Assembly: GCF_910589175.1 (NCBI RefSeq)
Contig: NZ_CAJURR010000025.1
Span: forward strand, 1 to 32,468
Direction: 5' to 3'
DNA: 32,468 bases
Source of the DNA: an uncultured Lactobacillus sp.
GTDB taxonomy: Bacteria; Bacillota; Bacilli; Lactobacillales; Lactobacillaceae
The notes below the pieces were generated by a model that worked only from the letters and a program-made list of their open reading frames with translations, had not been told where the DNA came from and did no database searches. Every line of letters starts with the position of its first letter. Position 1 is the first letter of the stretch. Positions 9,389 to 17,250 of this stretch are shown here, in pieces. The translations under genes and the position numbers were made by a program.

Positions 9389-10291
9389 TTATTTTGAATG
9401 ACGACCCTTTCCACCAAAAATTTTTCTCCAAAATTTATTAGGGATAAAAAATATCCCAACCACTATACCTATTACTACAATACCCAAGTAAAACAAGCTA
9501 CTATGGAAAACACTACTATGAGTATTTTCAACTTTATTTTGACTAGATGATCTTTTTCTTTCGTTAGTATTTTTCTTGTTAGAGTCCTTTGATTTTTTTG
9601 ATCTATTAGTAGACACAGCTTGTTCTTGATCTTCCGGATCACTTACATTATCTATGCTTTGATCTTCTGTATCTTCCTTGTCTTCAGAAGACTGGTTTTT
9701 AGGATTTATTTTTCTTTCTCTAGGCATATGATTTTTCTTACACCATTCATCTACCGTCATCATCCCATGAAATTCGTTATTATCATCATAGTATCCTGGA
9801 GCTATATAACCATCACTTGTTCCATGGTAAGCCTTATATTCCATCAAAGTCGTATTAATAATACCTTGTTGTTTTGGATCACCCCATCCAAAATTATTTT
9901 TTGAACGTTCTTCATATGCTTCTGCATCATAATATCCAGCCTTAAGATAAACAGCACCTCTTTTATTATTAGGATCGACTTCTAAATCACGTCCGCCCCA
10001 TGGATTACCTGCTATTTCAAGATTGCCAATTTTCTCTGGTAATCGTCCCATATGAAAAAATTGTCGCTCTGGCACACCATTAACAACTTTAACAGTATCA
10101 ACTTTGATTGTTTTTAAAAGCTCCCCAGTATCTTGATTAATACATTCCCAATATAAAGTTTGGGTAGTTACTTCTTTCTTTTCAATTTGCTGATCACTAT
10201 TTTCATCAGCAAAAGCTATTTGACTAGGTGCAAAATTAATCAAACATAATAAAGATGAAATTACGGCTACTCCTCTAACTATTTTTTTCAT
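9389..10291 (-). CDS. Unrecognised secreted protein with C-terminal membrane anchor
   Basis: I do not recognise this 300-residue protein. The start at ATG 10291 (MKKIVRGVAVISSLL) has a GAGG site six bases upstream; an in-frame TTG four codons earlier is less likely. A signal peptide ends near SQIAFA-DEN. The exported part (about 30-185) is rich in Gly, Tyr and Trp and has two cysteines (LYWECIN, DEWCKKN) that might form a disulphide. A charged, Ser/Lys/Glu-rich linker (about 190-258) leads to one membrane helix (about 262-283) and a basic tail ending GGKGRHSK. There is no LPxTG motif, so anchoring is by the helix rather than sortase. It has its own promoter and terminator in the accessory block. 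Confidence 0.75.
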   Translation of the reverse strand: MKKIVRGVAVISSLLCLINFAPSQIAFADENSDQQIEKKEVTTQTLYWECINQDTGELLKTIKVDTVKVVNGVPERQFFHMGRLPEKIGNLEIAGNPWGGRDLEVDPNNKRGAVYLKAGYYDAEAYEERSKNNFGWGDPKQQGIINTTLMEYKAYHGTSDGYIAPGYYDDNNEFHGMMTVDEWCKKNHMPRERKINPKNQSSEDKEDTEDQSIDNVSDPEDQEQAVSTNRSKKSKDSNKKNTNERKRSSSQNKVENTHSSVFHSSLFYLGIVVIGIVVGIFFIPNKFWRKIFGGKGRHSK

Positions 10292-10344
10292 TACCATCCT
10301 CAATCATTTAAATTACTTCTTATATTTTTTGTTATATAACTGCA

Positions 10345-10353
10345 ATTATATCA
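10345..10353 (-). promoter_or_regulatory. Extended -10 promoter for the surface-protein gene
   Basis: The minus strand has TGA-TATAAT, a perfect extended -10 (TATAAT at 10345-10350), about 55 bases before the start codon. A poor -35 (TTAGCT) would fall 17 bases upstream, inside the palindrome at 10355. Confidence 0.55.
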
Positions 10354-10354
10354 A

Positions 10355-10384
10355 AAAACGGGCGATTAGCTAATCGCCCGTTTT
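10355..10384. terminator. Palindromic terminator (repeat copy 2)
   Basis: A 30-base perfect palindrome, AAAACGGG, core CGATTAGCTAATCG reduced by the shared outer bases, CCCGTTTT. It matches the element at 8404 except for one base pair changed on both arms, and the flanking tc and CAACCG are also kept. It would stop leftward transcripts coming from the SIR2 gene. Confidence 0.8.
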
Positions 10385-10394
10385 CAACCGAAAA

Positions 10395-10560
10395 TTATAA
10401 TTTCTCCACAATCTTATCTGCTGCAATTCTACTTTTTTCACTAATTTACAAATATTACTATTTTTTCAAATTCATTAGCTTTATCATTCAAAGTACTTTA
10501 GCCTAAAACAACTTATCAATGATCTGACTATTTAATACCATATTCATATCATCAAAAGTT
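10395..10560 (-). pseudogene. Possible decayed coding remnant
   Basis: Minus-strand translation of this otherwise empty stretch gives protein-like pieces in different frames: TTFDDMNMVLNSQIIDKLF, then NDKANEFEKIV, then SEKSRIAADKIVEKL before a TAA at 10395-10397. The pieces are joined by stops and frame changes. Together they look like the C-terminal end of a lost gene, but the stretch is short and A+T-rich, so chance is possible. I cannot name the family. It fills most of the 290-base gap between the SIR2 gene and the surface-protein gene. Confidence 0.3.
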
Positions 10561-10581
10561 GTTGATTATTATTGCCTTTTA

Positions 10582-13500
10582 TTAATTTCGTAAATATTTT
10601 ACTTCTAATTCCTTTTGATCTTCTGGCAAGAGAAATTGCTTAGTCACCTCTAAAAAATCTTTGATTAAGTCTTGGTAATTATTTTCAGCCATTTTTTTAA
10701 CTACTTCGGAACAATTAAAAGTCAAAGAATGACTAATGACTAATAACCCATTTATAAAAAGACCTTCAATTACTTTAGCCATTAATCTTAGACTGTCTTT
10801 TGAATAACTCCTATCTTCTCTAAAATAGATATACGACATCTCATATTCTTTATTAATATATTTTCTATTTTGCAGTATTTCTTTAAAGATGAGCTCACAA
10901 GCAGAAGTATTATTTATATTTCTAGAGATTGCATTTAATACAATTTTTAATGCATCAGGTATATTTCTTAAATACCACCTAATCCAATCTAATACATTAT
11001 TTTTTTCTTCCAATTCCTGTTCTTGTTTTAAAAAATAATTAATCATAGAACTAAATAAAAGATTCTTATATGATTCAGCTTTAATTGGTTTCTTTATGTT
11101 AGCTTGCATGGGCTTTATACAATATATTAGTGTTAAAATGATGTTTTGTTTACAAAACTCATCTGAAAATTCTGTGTTAAGCAGTCGAGTTACTGCGTTT
11201 GTAGCCCTATTTGCTATATTTTCATTAATTCGATAACTATGAGAAAAGCCAATAAATTCATCTTCTGTAATAGGATTATCTTTTTCAAAGAAAATATAAA
11301 AACGACCTTTCATATATTCTCGTTCATGCTTAGATAACCTTAAAATAGTATCTTTAAATTTACTTTTATAATTTTTTTCAAAGTAACCCCTATCATTTTT
11401 TATCATATCATCAACTAATGATACGTATTGATATGCTACAGTATTTACAAAGTCTTCTAAAGATATCCATTTAGTTTTATTTTCCTTATTATAGTAAAAA
11501 TCAGAATTTTTAAGTTTAAAATCATTGAATAAGTAATCGTATAATATTTTCTTTTGTTTAAGAGTGCCATTTATAGATATATATTTTAAAAATTCAAAAT
11601 TATTACCAGATAACACTGATTCTAAACAAAAATTAAAGCGGTTAAAATATTGTTTAACTATGTCAAATTCTAACTTATTAGTCTCTGCACCAGCAATCAG
11701 GATTTTATTTATCTCATTCAAATAGTTTCTTAATATCGTATCATCACTGATTGCTTCTTCTAAAAAATAGTTATTAATGTGACTAAAATTTTTCCAACTC
11801 TCACTATTTTTTAAAACTTTGAGTAATTGTTCTTTTTGCCCAATTATATTTTTATCATCTTGTTTAGATTTTAAATTTAATGCCTCTTTCAAATTTTTAA
11901 TAATCTTTTTTACATCTCTTTGATCAGTAGGTTGTTGCACTTCAAAAAACGGTCTATCTGGCGTTAAAGTCATATCAAAAGTATACCAACCATCAATATA
12001 ATAATTCGATTTTATGTTCCTATCTTTTGCAAACTTTTGAACAAATTTGTTCATTTCCTTGCCCATTAATTTATCATTAAAATCTATATTATTTAATAAT
12101 TGGTCAAAATCAAATACTTTTGGAAAATTATCGCTTAAACTAAGATTTATCAATAACCTTTGAATCAATTTACTATCTCTATAGAAATACTTTGGAAAGG
12201 CACCAGATTTATACACAATCCGATTTTTCATAAACAAATACTCGAGTACTTTAATTGGTTCGTTCTCTAAAATCTGTTCAATTGATGTCTGTAATAACAT
12301 TTTTTTCTTGTTCAAAATTTCTATTAACTTTTTCAAAGCTGCAGAAGAAAAGTTAAAAAGTATATTCTCATTTAATTCATATTCAACTAAATTATCAAAA
12401 GTATAAAAAATACTATTCTCTTCTAAGTTGACCAATAACCAAATTACTCGAGCTTCATTACTTGAGATATTGATTGGATAATATACTCGATTTAAAAATT
12501 TCTTACCATTTTCATATAAATAATCAAAATCATTACGATATTTATACAAAATATTCATTGTATTTTCATCACCAAAAAATTCAGATGATTTTTCTATAAT
12601 TTTTATTATTTTGAATCTAGTTTTCTCGTTTAGTTTTGAAAATTTTCTATTTACTTCACTCCAAAAATTGTGATAATACTTTCCCTTATTTAATTCGTTT
12701 ACAAATTTACTATTATTGACGAGCAAATTAATACTATCTTTATTTAACCTATTTCTAAAGCAATCATCTATAAAAGTTTCCTCATTGAACAAAGCTCTAG
12801 TTATGTCTTTATTTAATTGATCCAAATTATTTTTATCTATGTCGTCAATAAGCTCCTTGGCAGAAACAAATGCATGCTTTTCCTGATACTTATCGCTAAT
12901 ATCTTTATTCATTTTTTGCAAGAAAATTGGTAAATCAGAATAGTTATGCCCATACCATATAATTTCTATATTTTTCTCTTCTCTATAGTACTCTTTCACT
13001 AAATTAGCCTGATCTTCAGAAATATCATCCCTAAGTTGCATCAACGCATACTTTTTTAAATTTAAACTATCTGATGAAAAGAGATTTAAAACCTCTTCTT
13101 CTTGAAGACTTGAACCAATAAATAATAGCACATGTGCATTTTGTTTTATCAATTGCGTTTCTATTTTTTTCTTAGCATTATTATTATTCAAATATAATTG
13201 ATTATATGAATCAGATGAACTAACTAATAAAACTCCAGGAGTAACAGGTGTTCCATGCATATGTAAAATAGATTTATCAGCTAATTTGTCAATATTTTCC
13301 AAAGCATTGATGTCTTTTAGAATATTTGGACGTGATTGAAATGTCGCTTCATATGCTTTTTCTATTTGATTATCATAATTCGTAGTAATAAAAATCGCAC
13401 TCAAATTAAGAACTTGATCAATTATCTCATTGATCTTTTTTATTGGATTTATTTCAAGAAAATAATATTTTTCAAAATCGTTTACATGTTCTAAATATTT

Positions 13501-13881
13501 AGTTTTCTCTTCATCATTCTGAGCCATGGATTTACTCTTACAATACTTTTTGATCATATGATGAACCATATCAACTTTTCTTTTATTAGAATAGCCACTT
13601 CTATCATTTAGCCAGTCTAAAAAGCTAATATCAGTTGCCTGTACTGATGAATAAAATGAATTTTGTCCTAATAAATCTTGTAAATGGGTCTTCCAATACT
13701 GGATAAGATCTTGAACATACCCATTCCAATCTTTATATCCCTGAGAAATAGATGTTCCAGCTCCAAGAAAACACACAAGTGCATTATCTTCTTTGGTCGA
13801 AGCGAGTACATCAATAAAATTATTATATTCTGCAGATGAATTTATTTTGGTTGAAACTAGGTTTTCAAACTCTTTATCCAT
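10582..13881 (-). CDS. Large SIR2-domain protein, probable NADase defence effector
   Basis: 1099 residues from ATG 13881, which has GGAG five bases upstream; a GTG two codons earlier overlaps that site. The N-terminal 290 residues are a SIR2-like domain: FLGAGTSIS at 38-46 (GAGTS nucleotide loop), ITTNYD at 165-170 (Asn168/Asp170), LHMHGT at 206-211 (likely catalytic His209), and LLFIGSS at 252-258. The remaining about 800 residues are rich in Lys, Asn, Ile and Leu, look largely helical, and match no domain I know. SIR2 domains on long C-terminal sensors occur in anti-phage proteins such as DSR1/DSR2, where they degrade NAD+. Here it follows the GIY-YIG/DUF2075 gene by 19 bases. The DNA is very A+T-rich: the 60 bases from 11461 have only ten G/C. 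SIR2 domain is sure; defence role is inferred. Confidence 0.9.
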   Translation of the reverse strand: MDKEFENLVSTKINSSAEYNNFIDVLASTKEDNALVCFLGAGTSISQGYKDWNGYVQDLIQYWKTHLQDLLGQNSFYSSVQATDISFLDWLNDRSGYSNKRKVDMVHHMIKKYCKSKSMAQNDEEKTKYLEHVNDFEKYYFLEINPIKKINEIIDQVLNLSAIFITTNYDNQIEKAYEATFQSRPNILKDINALENIDKLADKSILHMHGTPVTPGVLLVSSSDSYNQLYLNNNNAKKKIETQLIKQNAHVLLFIGSSLQEEEVLNLFSSDSLNLKKYALMQLRDDISEDQANLVKEYYREEKNIEIIWYGHNYSDLPIFLQKMNKDISDKYQEKHAFVSAKELIDDIDKNNLDQLNKDITRALFNEETFIDDCFRNRLNKDSINLLVNNSKFVNELNKGKYYHNFWSEVNRKFSKLNEKTRFKIIKIIEKSSEFFGDENTMNILYKYRNDFDYLYENGKKFLNRVYYPINISSNEARVIWLLVNLEENSIFYTFDNLVEYELNENILFNFSSAALKKLIEILNKKKMLLQTSIEQILENEPIKVLEYLFMKNRIVYKSGAFPKYFYRDSKLIQRLLINLSLSDNFPKVFDFDQLLNNIDFNDKLMGKEMNKFVQKFAKDRNIKSNYYIDGWYTFDMTLTPDRPFFEVQQPTDQRDVKKIIKNLKEALNLKSKQDDKNIIGQKEQLLKVLKNSESWKNFSHINNYFLEEAISDDTILRNYLNEINKILIAGAETNKLEFDIVKQYFNRFNFCLESVLSGNNFEFLKYISINGTLKQKKILYDYLFNDFKLKNSDFYYNKENKTKWISLEDFVNTVAYQYVSLVDDMIKNDRGYFEKNYKSKFKDTILRLSKHEREYMKGRFYIFFEKDNPITEDEFIGFSHSYRINENIANRATNAVTRLLNTEFSDEFCKQNIILTLIYCIKPMQANIKKPIKAESYKNLLFSSMINYFLKQEQELEEKNNVLDWIRWYLRNIPDALKIVLNAISRNINNTSACELIFKEILQNRKYINKEYEMSYIYFREDRSYSKDSLRLMAKVIEGLFINGLLVISHSLTFNCSEVVKKMAENNYQDLIKDFLEVTKQFLLPEDQKELEVKYLRN

Positions 13882-13900
13882 AAACACTCCATTTCATTTT

Positions 13901-15106
13901 TTACTTACTAGCCTCTTCTAATGCTTTTTGTAACTCTGGATCAACTGCATGAATGTATAGTCCATGAACTCCACGCGTCATTAACACATTAAATTCATTT
14001 TTTAGCAGAGTGTCTGCATAACTTTTAGTAGAATCACGTTTCTGAGTAGCTTTACTATTGGAACTCTCTAGTGGATCATGAATAATATGTCCATTTCGAT
14101 ATTTTACAGATGGACCTAATTCCACACCCACATAATTAAGATCAAATCCTTGCACCGTATAAGTAGATCCGATCTCATCTATTGTGTAATCTTTTTCAGC
14201 CCATGACTGCTCACTATACTTTACAGATTTATGCGCTCTATGCTTACTTTCATACTTGTCTCTTCTATTTATTTCATAATTCCATGGCATATGCCATTTC
14301 CCTTCAGAGACTTCCCAGTATCTTTGATTATCAGGTGGCTGTGTCTTTCCGCCAGAATAGTCCCAGTCAAATGTAGCAACCATTCTACTTATTCCATTTT
14401 TTTGATCACTATTCTTTTCTTGAATAGCTTTTTGCATTTCAGATGGATCTTTAAAAACCTTTATTTGGTAATTATCATCTTGAGGTACTTTATTAATCAC
14501 ACCATTATCTATTACATTTCGAATCCAATCTATTGTCGCCTGGGATGCATCAATTCTCATCTGATTGCTCAAATAGATAATATTATTTTTTCCTGCTTTT
14601 TCTTCTAATTCAGCAAAGTCTTTCTTTTCCCAAACTGAAGCCGTAGATAAAACCTGTCCCGGATCATATACTGCCATAATTACTTTGGCACGTTTCATAA
14701 TATCTTTTAACATATTATTGCCATATTTGGCATAGGCTTGGTTTTTCTGTGTAAGTAATAAATGTGCTTCATCAATCAAGGCGATGTCTATCTTATTCTC
14801 AGGATCAACTTGCTTTATAAAAGTAGCAGGCTTTGCAACTTGTACTTGATCATCCTTATCAAAAAGTTTTTTCGATATTTCTTTATATACCTTGAGTTGT
14901 TCATCTTGATTAACTATCATTGCAACAGATAATCTTTGAGAATTGTCATCAATTTTTTGCTCATTAGCCGATATCTGATCTTCATGCACTAGATCGTAAA
15001 AAATATTACTCATCAAAACAGTTTTACCTGATCCAGCATTACCTTCGACCAAAATAAGCGCCCCTTCATCCAATTTTTGATTTTTCTGTTTAAAGAGTTC
15101 TTCAAT
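13901..15106 (-). CDS. DUF2075 P-loop ATPase/helicase-like domain, 3' fragment of a frameshifted gene
   Basis: Counting from the TTG at 15073 (390 residues) the motifs are: Walker A GNAGSGKT at 11-18, Walker B LIDEAH at 99-104, NQMR at 170-173, STYTVQGFDL at 303-312, and FNVLMTRGVHGLYIHA at 361-376. This is the DUF2075 family, Schlafen group 3-like superfamily 1 helicase-type ATPases. The frame is open back to 15106 and reads IEELFKQKNQKLDEGALI with no good start codon or ribosome binding site. It joins the GIY-YIG reading frame by removing one A from the AAA at 15106-15108. So this is the C-terminal two-thirds of an about 607-residue GIY-YIG-DUF2075 protein. It ends 19 bases before the SIR2 gene start. 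Confidence 0.85.
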   Translation of the reverse strand: MEELFKQKNQKLDEGALILVEGNAGSGKTVLMSNIFYDLVHEDQISANEQKIDDNSQRLSVAMIVNQDEQLKVYKEISKKLFDKDDQVQVAKPATFIKQVDPENKIDIALIDEAHLLLTQKNQAYAKYGNNMLKDIMKRAKVIMAVYDPGQVLSTASVWEKKDFAELEEKAGKNNIIYLSNQMRIDASQATIDWIRNVIDNGVINKVPQDDNYQIKVFKDPSEMQKAIQEKNSDQKNGISRMVATFDWDYSGGKTQPPDNQRYWEVSEGKWHMPWNYEINRRDKYESKHRAHKSVKYSEQSWAEKDYTIDEIGSTYTVQGFDLNYVGVELGPSVKYRNGHIIHDPLESSNSKATQKRDSTKSYADTLLKNEFNVLMTRGVHGLYIHAVDPELQKALEEASK

Positions 15107-15722
15107 TTATATTATCTATAATTTTTGCCTTCGCATTTAATTGTTCATTGGTCAGTTTATTAAACGGAGATGCCTTAAAAATAGCTGATGATTCAATTAT
15201 TTTACGAGCTGGAAACAAAATTTGGTTTTTCTTTCCTAATTTTTTCCAAATGAGATTAAATAAATCATCAAATTCATCAGAATCATAATATCTATTTTGC
15301 TCATTATGACGTCTATTATTTAGACGATATACTGCCGGTACACTGCTAAGATATTGCATCATTCTATTTTCAATATCAAGAGTCATAGATTTATTAAAGT
15401 GTTCGTGTCCAATTACAAACATACTTACATTTTTTGAATTCTTTAAATGAAAAAAATCGTCTCTTTTAGCGGGATCTGAATCCAAGTGTTGCAATGTACG
15501 CCTTTGAATATCATTTGTTTCACCAACATATACTGCATATTGTGAGTTATTTTTATTCATAGGATCATTTATTACATATACAGTAGGAAATTCTGTCAAT
15601 AATACTTGCTTTTTTTCATCTGAAGCATATTCTTGATTAATCTTATCATTTAGCTGACTAGCGGTTTGAACATTATAGCTAGTTTCATATATGATGGGTG
15701 CTTTCAATTCTTTATTTACCAA
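15102..15722 (-). CDS. GIY-YIG nuclease domain, 5' fragment of a frameshifted GIY-YIG-DUF2075 gene
   Basis: 206 codons ending in TGA at 15102-15104, just where the DUF2075 frame opens. The GIY-YIG signature is VYVI (48-51) and YAVYVGETNDIQRRTLQHL (62-80), with the catalytic Arg at 74/75, a metal-binding Glu118 in LDIENRMMQYL and Asn at 135/136 in RLNNRR. The residues 142-206 form the usual linker to a DUF2075 ATPase in lactobacillar fused proteins. The start is probably TTG at 15722 with a weak AGAGAG site; a strong AAGGAG at 15766-15771 is followed instead by ATG-TAA. If the fragment is made alone it would be a nuclease domain without its motor. Confidence 0.82.
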   Translation of the reverse strand: MVNKELKAPIIYETSYNVQTASQLNDKINQEYASDEKKQVLLTEFPTVYVINDPMNKNNSQYAVYVGETNDIQRRTLQHLDSDPAKRDDFFHLKNSKNVSMFVIGHEHFNKSMTLDIENRMMQYLSSVPAVYRLNNRRHNEQNRYYDSDEFDDLFNLIWKKLGKKNQILFPARKIIESSAIFKASPFNKLTNEQLNAKAKIIDNIN

Positions 15723-15825
15723 AATATTAAAGTCTCTCTTTTATACATAATCTTTATTACATACTCTCCTTAAAAGATATCATAATTGTGTCTGTTGAGA
15801 TATATTAATTCTATGTTTTTTGACT

Positions 15826-15853
15826 ATTTTACATAATAAAAAATATGAACCAA
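15826..15853 (-). promoter_or_regulatory. Possible promoter of the GIY-YIG/DUF2075/SIR2 operon
   Basis: TTGGTT (15848-15853) and TAAAAT (15826-15831) are 16 bases apart on the minus strand, directly after the terminator at 15856. This would leave a leader of roughly 95 bases carrying a strong AAGGAG site and an ATGTAA start-stop. Confidence 0.4.
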
Positions 15854-15855
15854 AC

Positions 15856-15886
15856 AAAAAAGCTGGTACAAAAACCAGCTTTTTTT
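15856..15886 (-). terminator. Terminator after the TPR gene
   Basis: AAAAAAGCTGGT pairs with ACCAGCTTTTTT around a short A-rich loop, two bases after the TPR stop codon. It separates the core TPR gene from the accessory operon downstream. Symmetric, so it could act in both directions. Confidence 0.88.
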
Positions 15887-15887
15887 A

Positions 15888-17150
15888 CTATTCATTTTCA
15901 TTATTCAATTCATCTAACATGTCTTGCATATCAAGATCATCTGGTTGAACTTGCAGATACTTCTTAATCAATTCCTTAGTTGTTGGAATTTCACGCAACT
16001 CATAGAACAAGCTAATCATCTGTCTTAAGAAGCTTGCATTATTTTGAAAGGCTGGATAGGCAAGCAAGAACTCACTCTTAGCCTTATCATAATCCTCAAG
16101 TCTTTGATAAGAAACAGCCAAATTCCAGTGAGCTTGTGGCTCTAACTCTTCATCGTCAAGATCCTTAAATAAGCCAATATTAGCCTCATCTTGATGCTGG
16201 TGAAGATATAAGTTAGACAACTGCAAGCGCAAGTCACTGTTGTCAGGAGCAACCTCAAGTCCCTTTTTAAGCAAGCGTTCTGCTTCATCTAATTGATTCA
16301 AGTTAGCAGCAGCTTTGGCACCCAAACTATACAAAACTTCATCCAATTCATTATAAGATAGACCAGTTTGCGCAGTTCTCAGCACTTCCTCATTATTGTC
16401 TTCTGCGGCATAAGCTTGCGCAAGAAGTGGATAGGCATTTACATAATCAGGTTGGGTTTCAATTACCTGGTCTAAATACTTAATTGCAGCCTTATTATCG
16501 TTAGCCGAAAGCATAATTAAGCCAGCTTCATAAAGAGCGTCAATACTTAAAATATCATTTTCATGACTCTTAATTTCATTTGCTGCCTCTTCATACTCAC
16601 CCAATTTTGCAAGACAAGCTGCAATTCTTTGACTTAAAACTACTTCACCAAAAGTCTTATTATTTTTAGCTAATTCACGGTATAAGTCTAAGGCTTCGCT
16701 GTAATCACCACTAAGGTAGTCTAATTCAGCCAAGCCAAAGTTAATGGCATCTTCATCAGGAGCTAATTTATGGGCTTCTAAGAGCTTTTGATGGGCTGTT
16801 TCAATTAGCCCATTACTTTGATAGTAATCAGCTAAATCAAGCAAACTTTCAAGATAAGCGTCACTATCTGGCTTTACATCATAAAGTAGCTGTAAGCCAT
16901 CGTCTTCATCCCCATCATTTAACAAAATTTCAGCTAAATAGACCTTAAACAAGTCTTCTTTAGGAAATTGTCCAATCAAAAAACGATAAACTTCTTTAGA
17001 AAGATCAGTAAAACCAAGATCAGTTAAGTTTTCAGCTAAAGAAGCAAGGATTTCTGGATCATCATTATCCAATGCCTTTTTCAAGAGAATTCGATTATCA
17101 GAAAAATCATGATTTTGAATTGCATCTAATAGTTGTTCAGAATAAGTCAT
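15888..17150 (-). CDS. Tetratricopeptide repeat protein
   Basis: 420 residues from ATG 17150 (MTYSEQLLDAIQNHDF). A GTG 14 codons upstream is less likely because it lies next to a TACAAT -10 element (17184-17189). The product is acidic and built of about ten TPR-like helix pairs through nearly its whole length, for example AHQKLLEAHKLAPDEDAINFGLAELDYLSG and repeats ending in LAP, QPDY and APDNSDLRLQLSNLY. It corresponds to the YpiA-like TPR protein often found near hup and der in Bacilli. No enzyme domain is present; it is probably a scaffold, partner unknown. Confidence 0.9.
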   Translation of the reverse strand: MTYSEQLLDAIQNHDFSDNRILLKKALDNDDPEILASLAENLTDLGFTDLSKEVYRFLIGQFPKEDLFKVYLAEILLNDGDEDDGLQLLYDVKPDSDAYLESLLDLADYYQSNGLIETAHQKLLEAHKLAPDEDAINFGLAELDYLSGDYSEALDLYRELAKNNKTFGEVVLSQRIAACLAKLGEYEEAANEIKSHENDILSIDALYEAGLIMLSANDNKAAIKYLDQVIETQPDYVNAYPLLAQAYAAEDNNEEVLRTAQTGLSYNELDEVLYSLGAKAAANLNQLDEAERLLKKGLEVAPDNSDLRLQLSNLYLHQHQDEANIGLFKDLDDEELEPQAHWNLAVSYQRLEDYDKAKSEFLLAYPAFQNNASFLRQMISLFYELREIPTTKELIKKYLQVQPDDLDMQDMLDELNNENE

Positions 17151-17192
17151 TTTTTCACTCTTTTCATTTGTGCTATCACAATAATTGTACAC

Positions 17193-17229
17193 AAAAAACG
17201 TGCCAAGCTATACAACTTAGCACGTTTTT
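17193..17229 (-). terminator. hup terminator
   Basis: AAAAAACGTGC and GCACGTTTTT form the stem, extended by an inner AAG/CTT. It follows the hup stop by about 20 bases and overlaps the upstream region of the TPR gene. Confidence 0.85.
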
Positions 17230-17250
17230 ATTTTGCTAGCAACTGAACAA

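Noticed and set aside
14231..14608. Plus-strand ORF of 125 residues
   Set aside because: It is the antisense of the DUF2075 coding sequence, which has clear Walker and helicase motifs; no ribosome binding site.
15102..15110. Programmed frameshift at the GIY-YIG/DUF2075 junction
   Set aside because: No slippery heptamer or downstream stem is seen and the run is only three A; mutation or sequence error is simpler.
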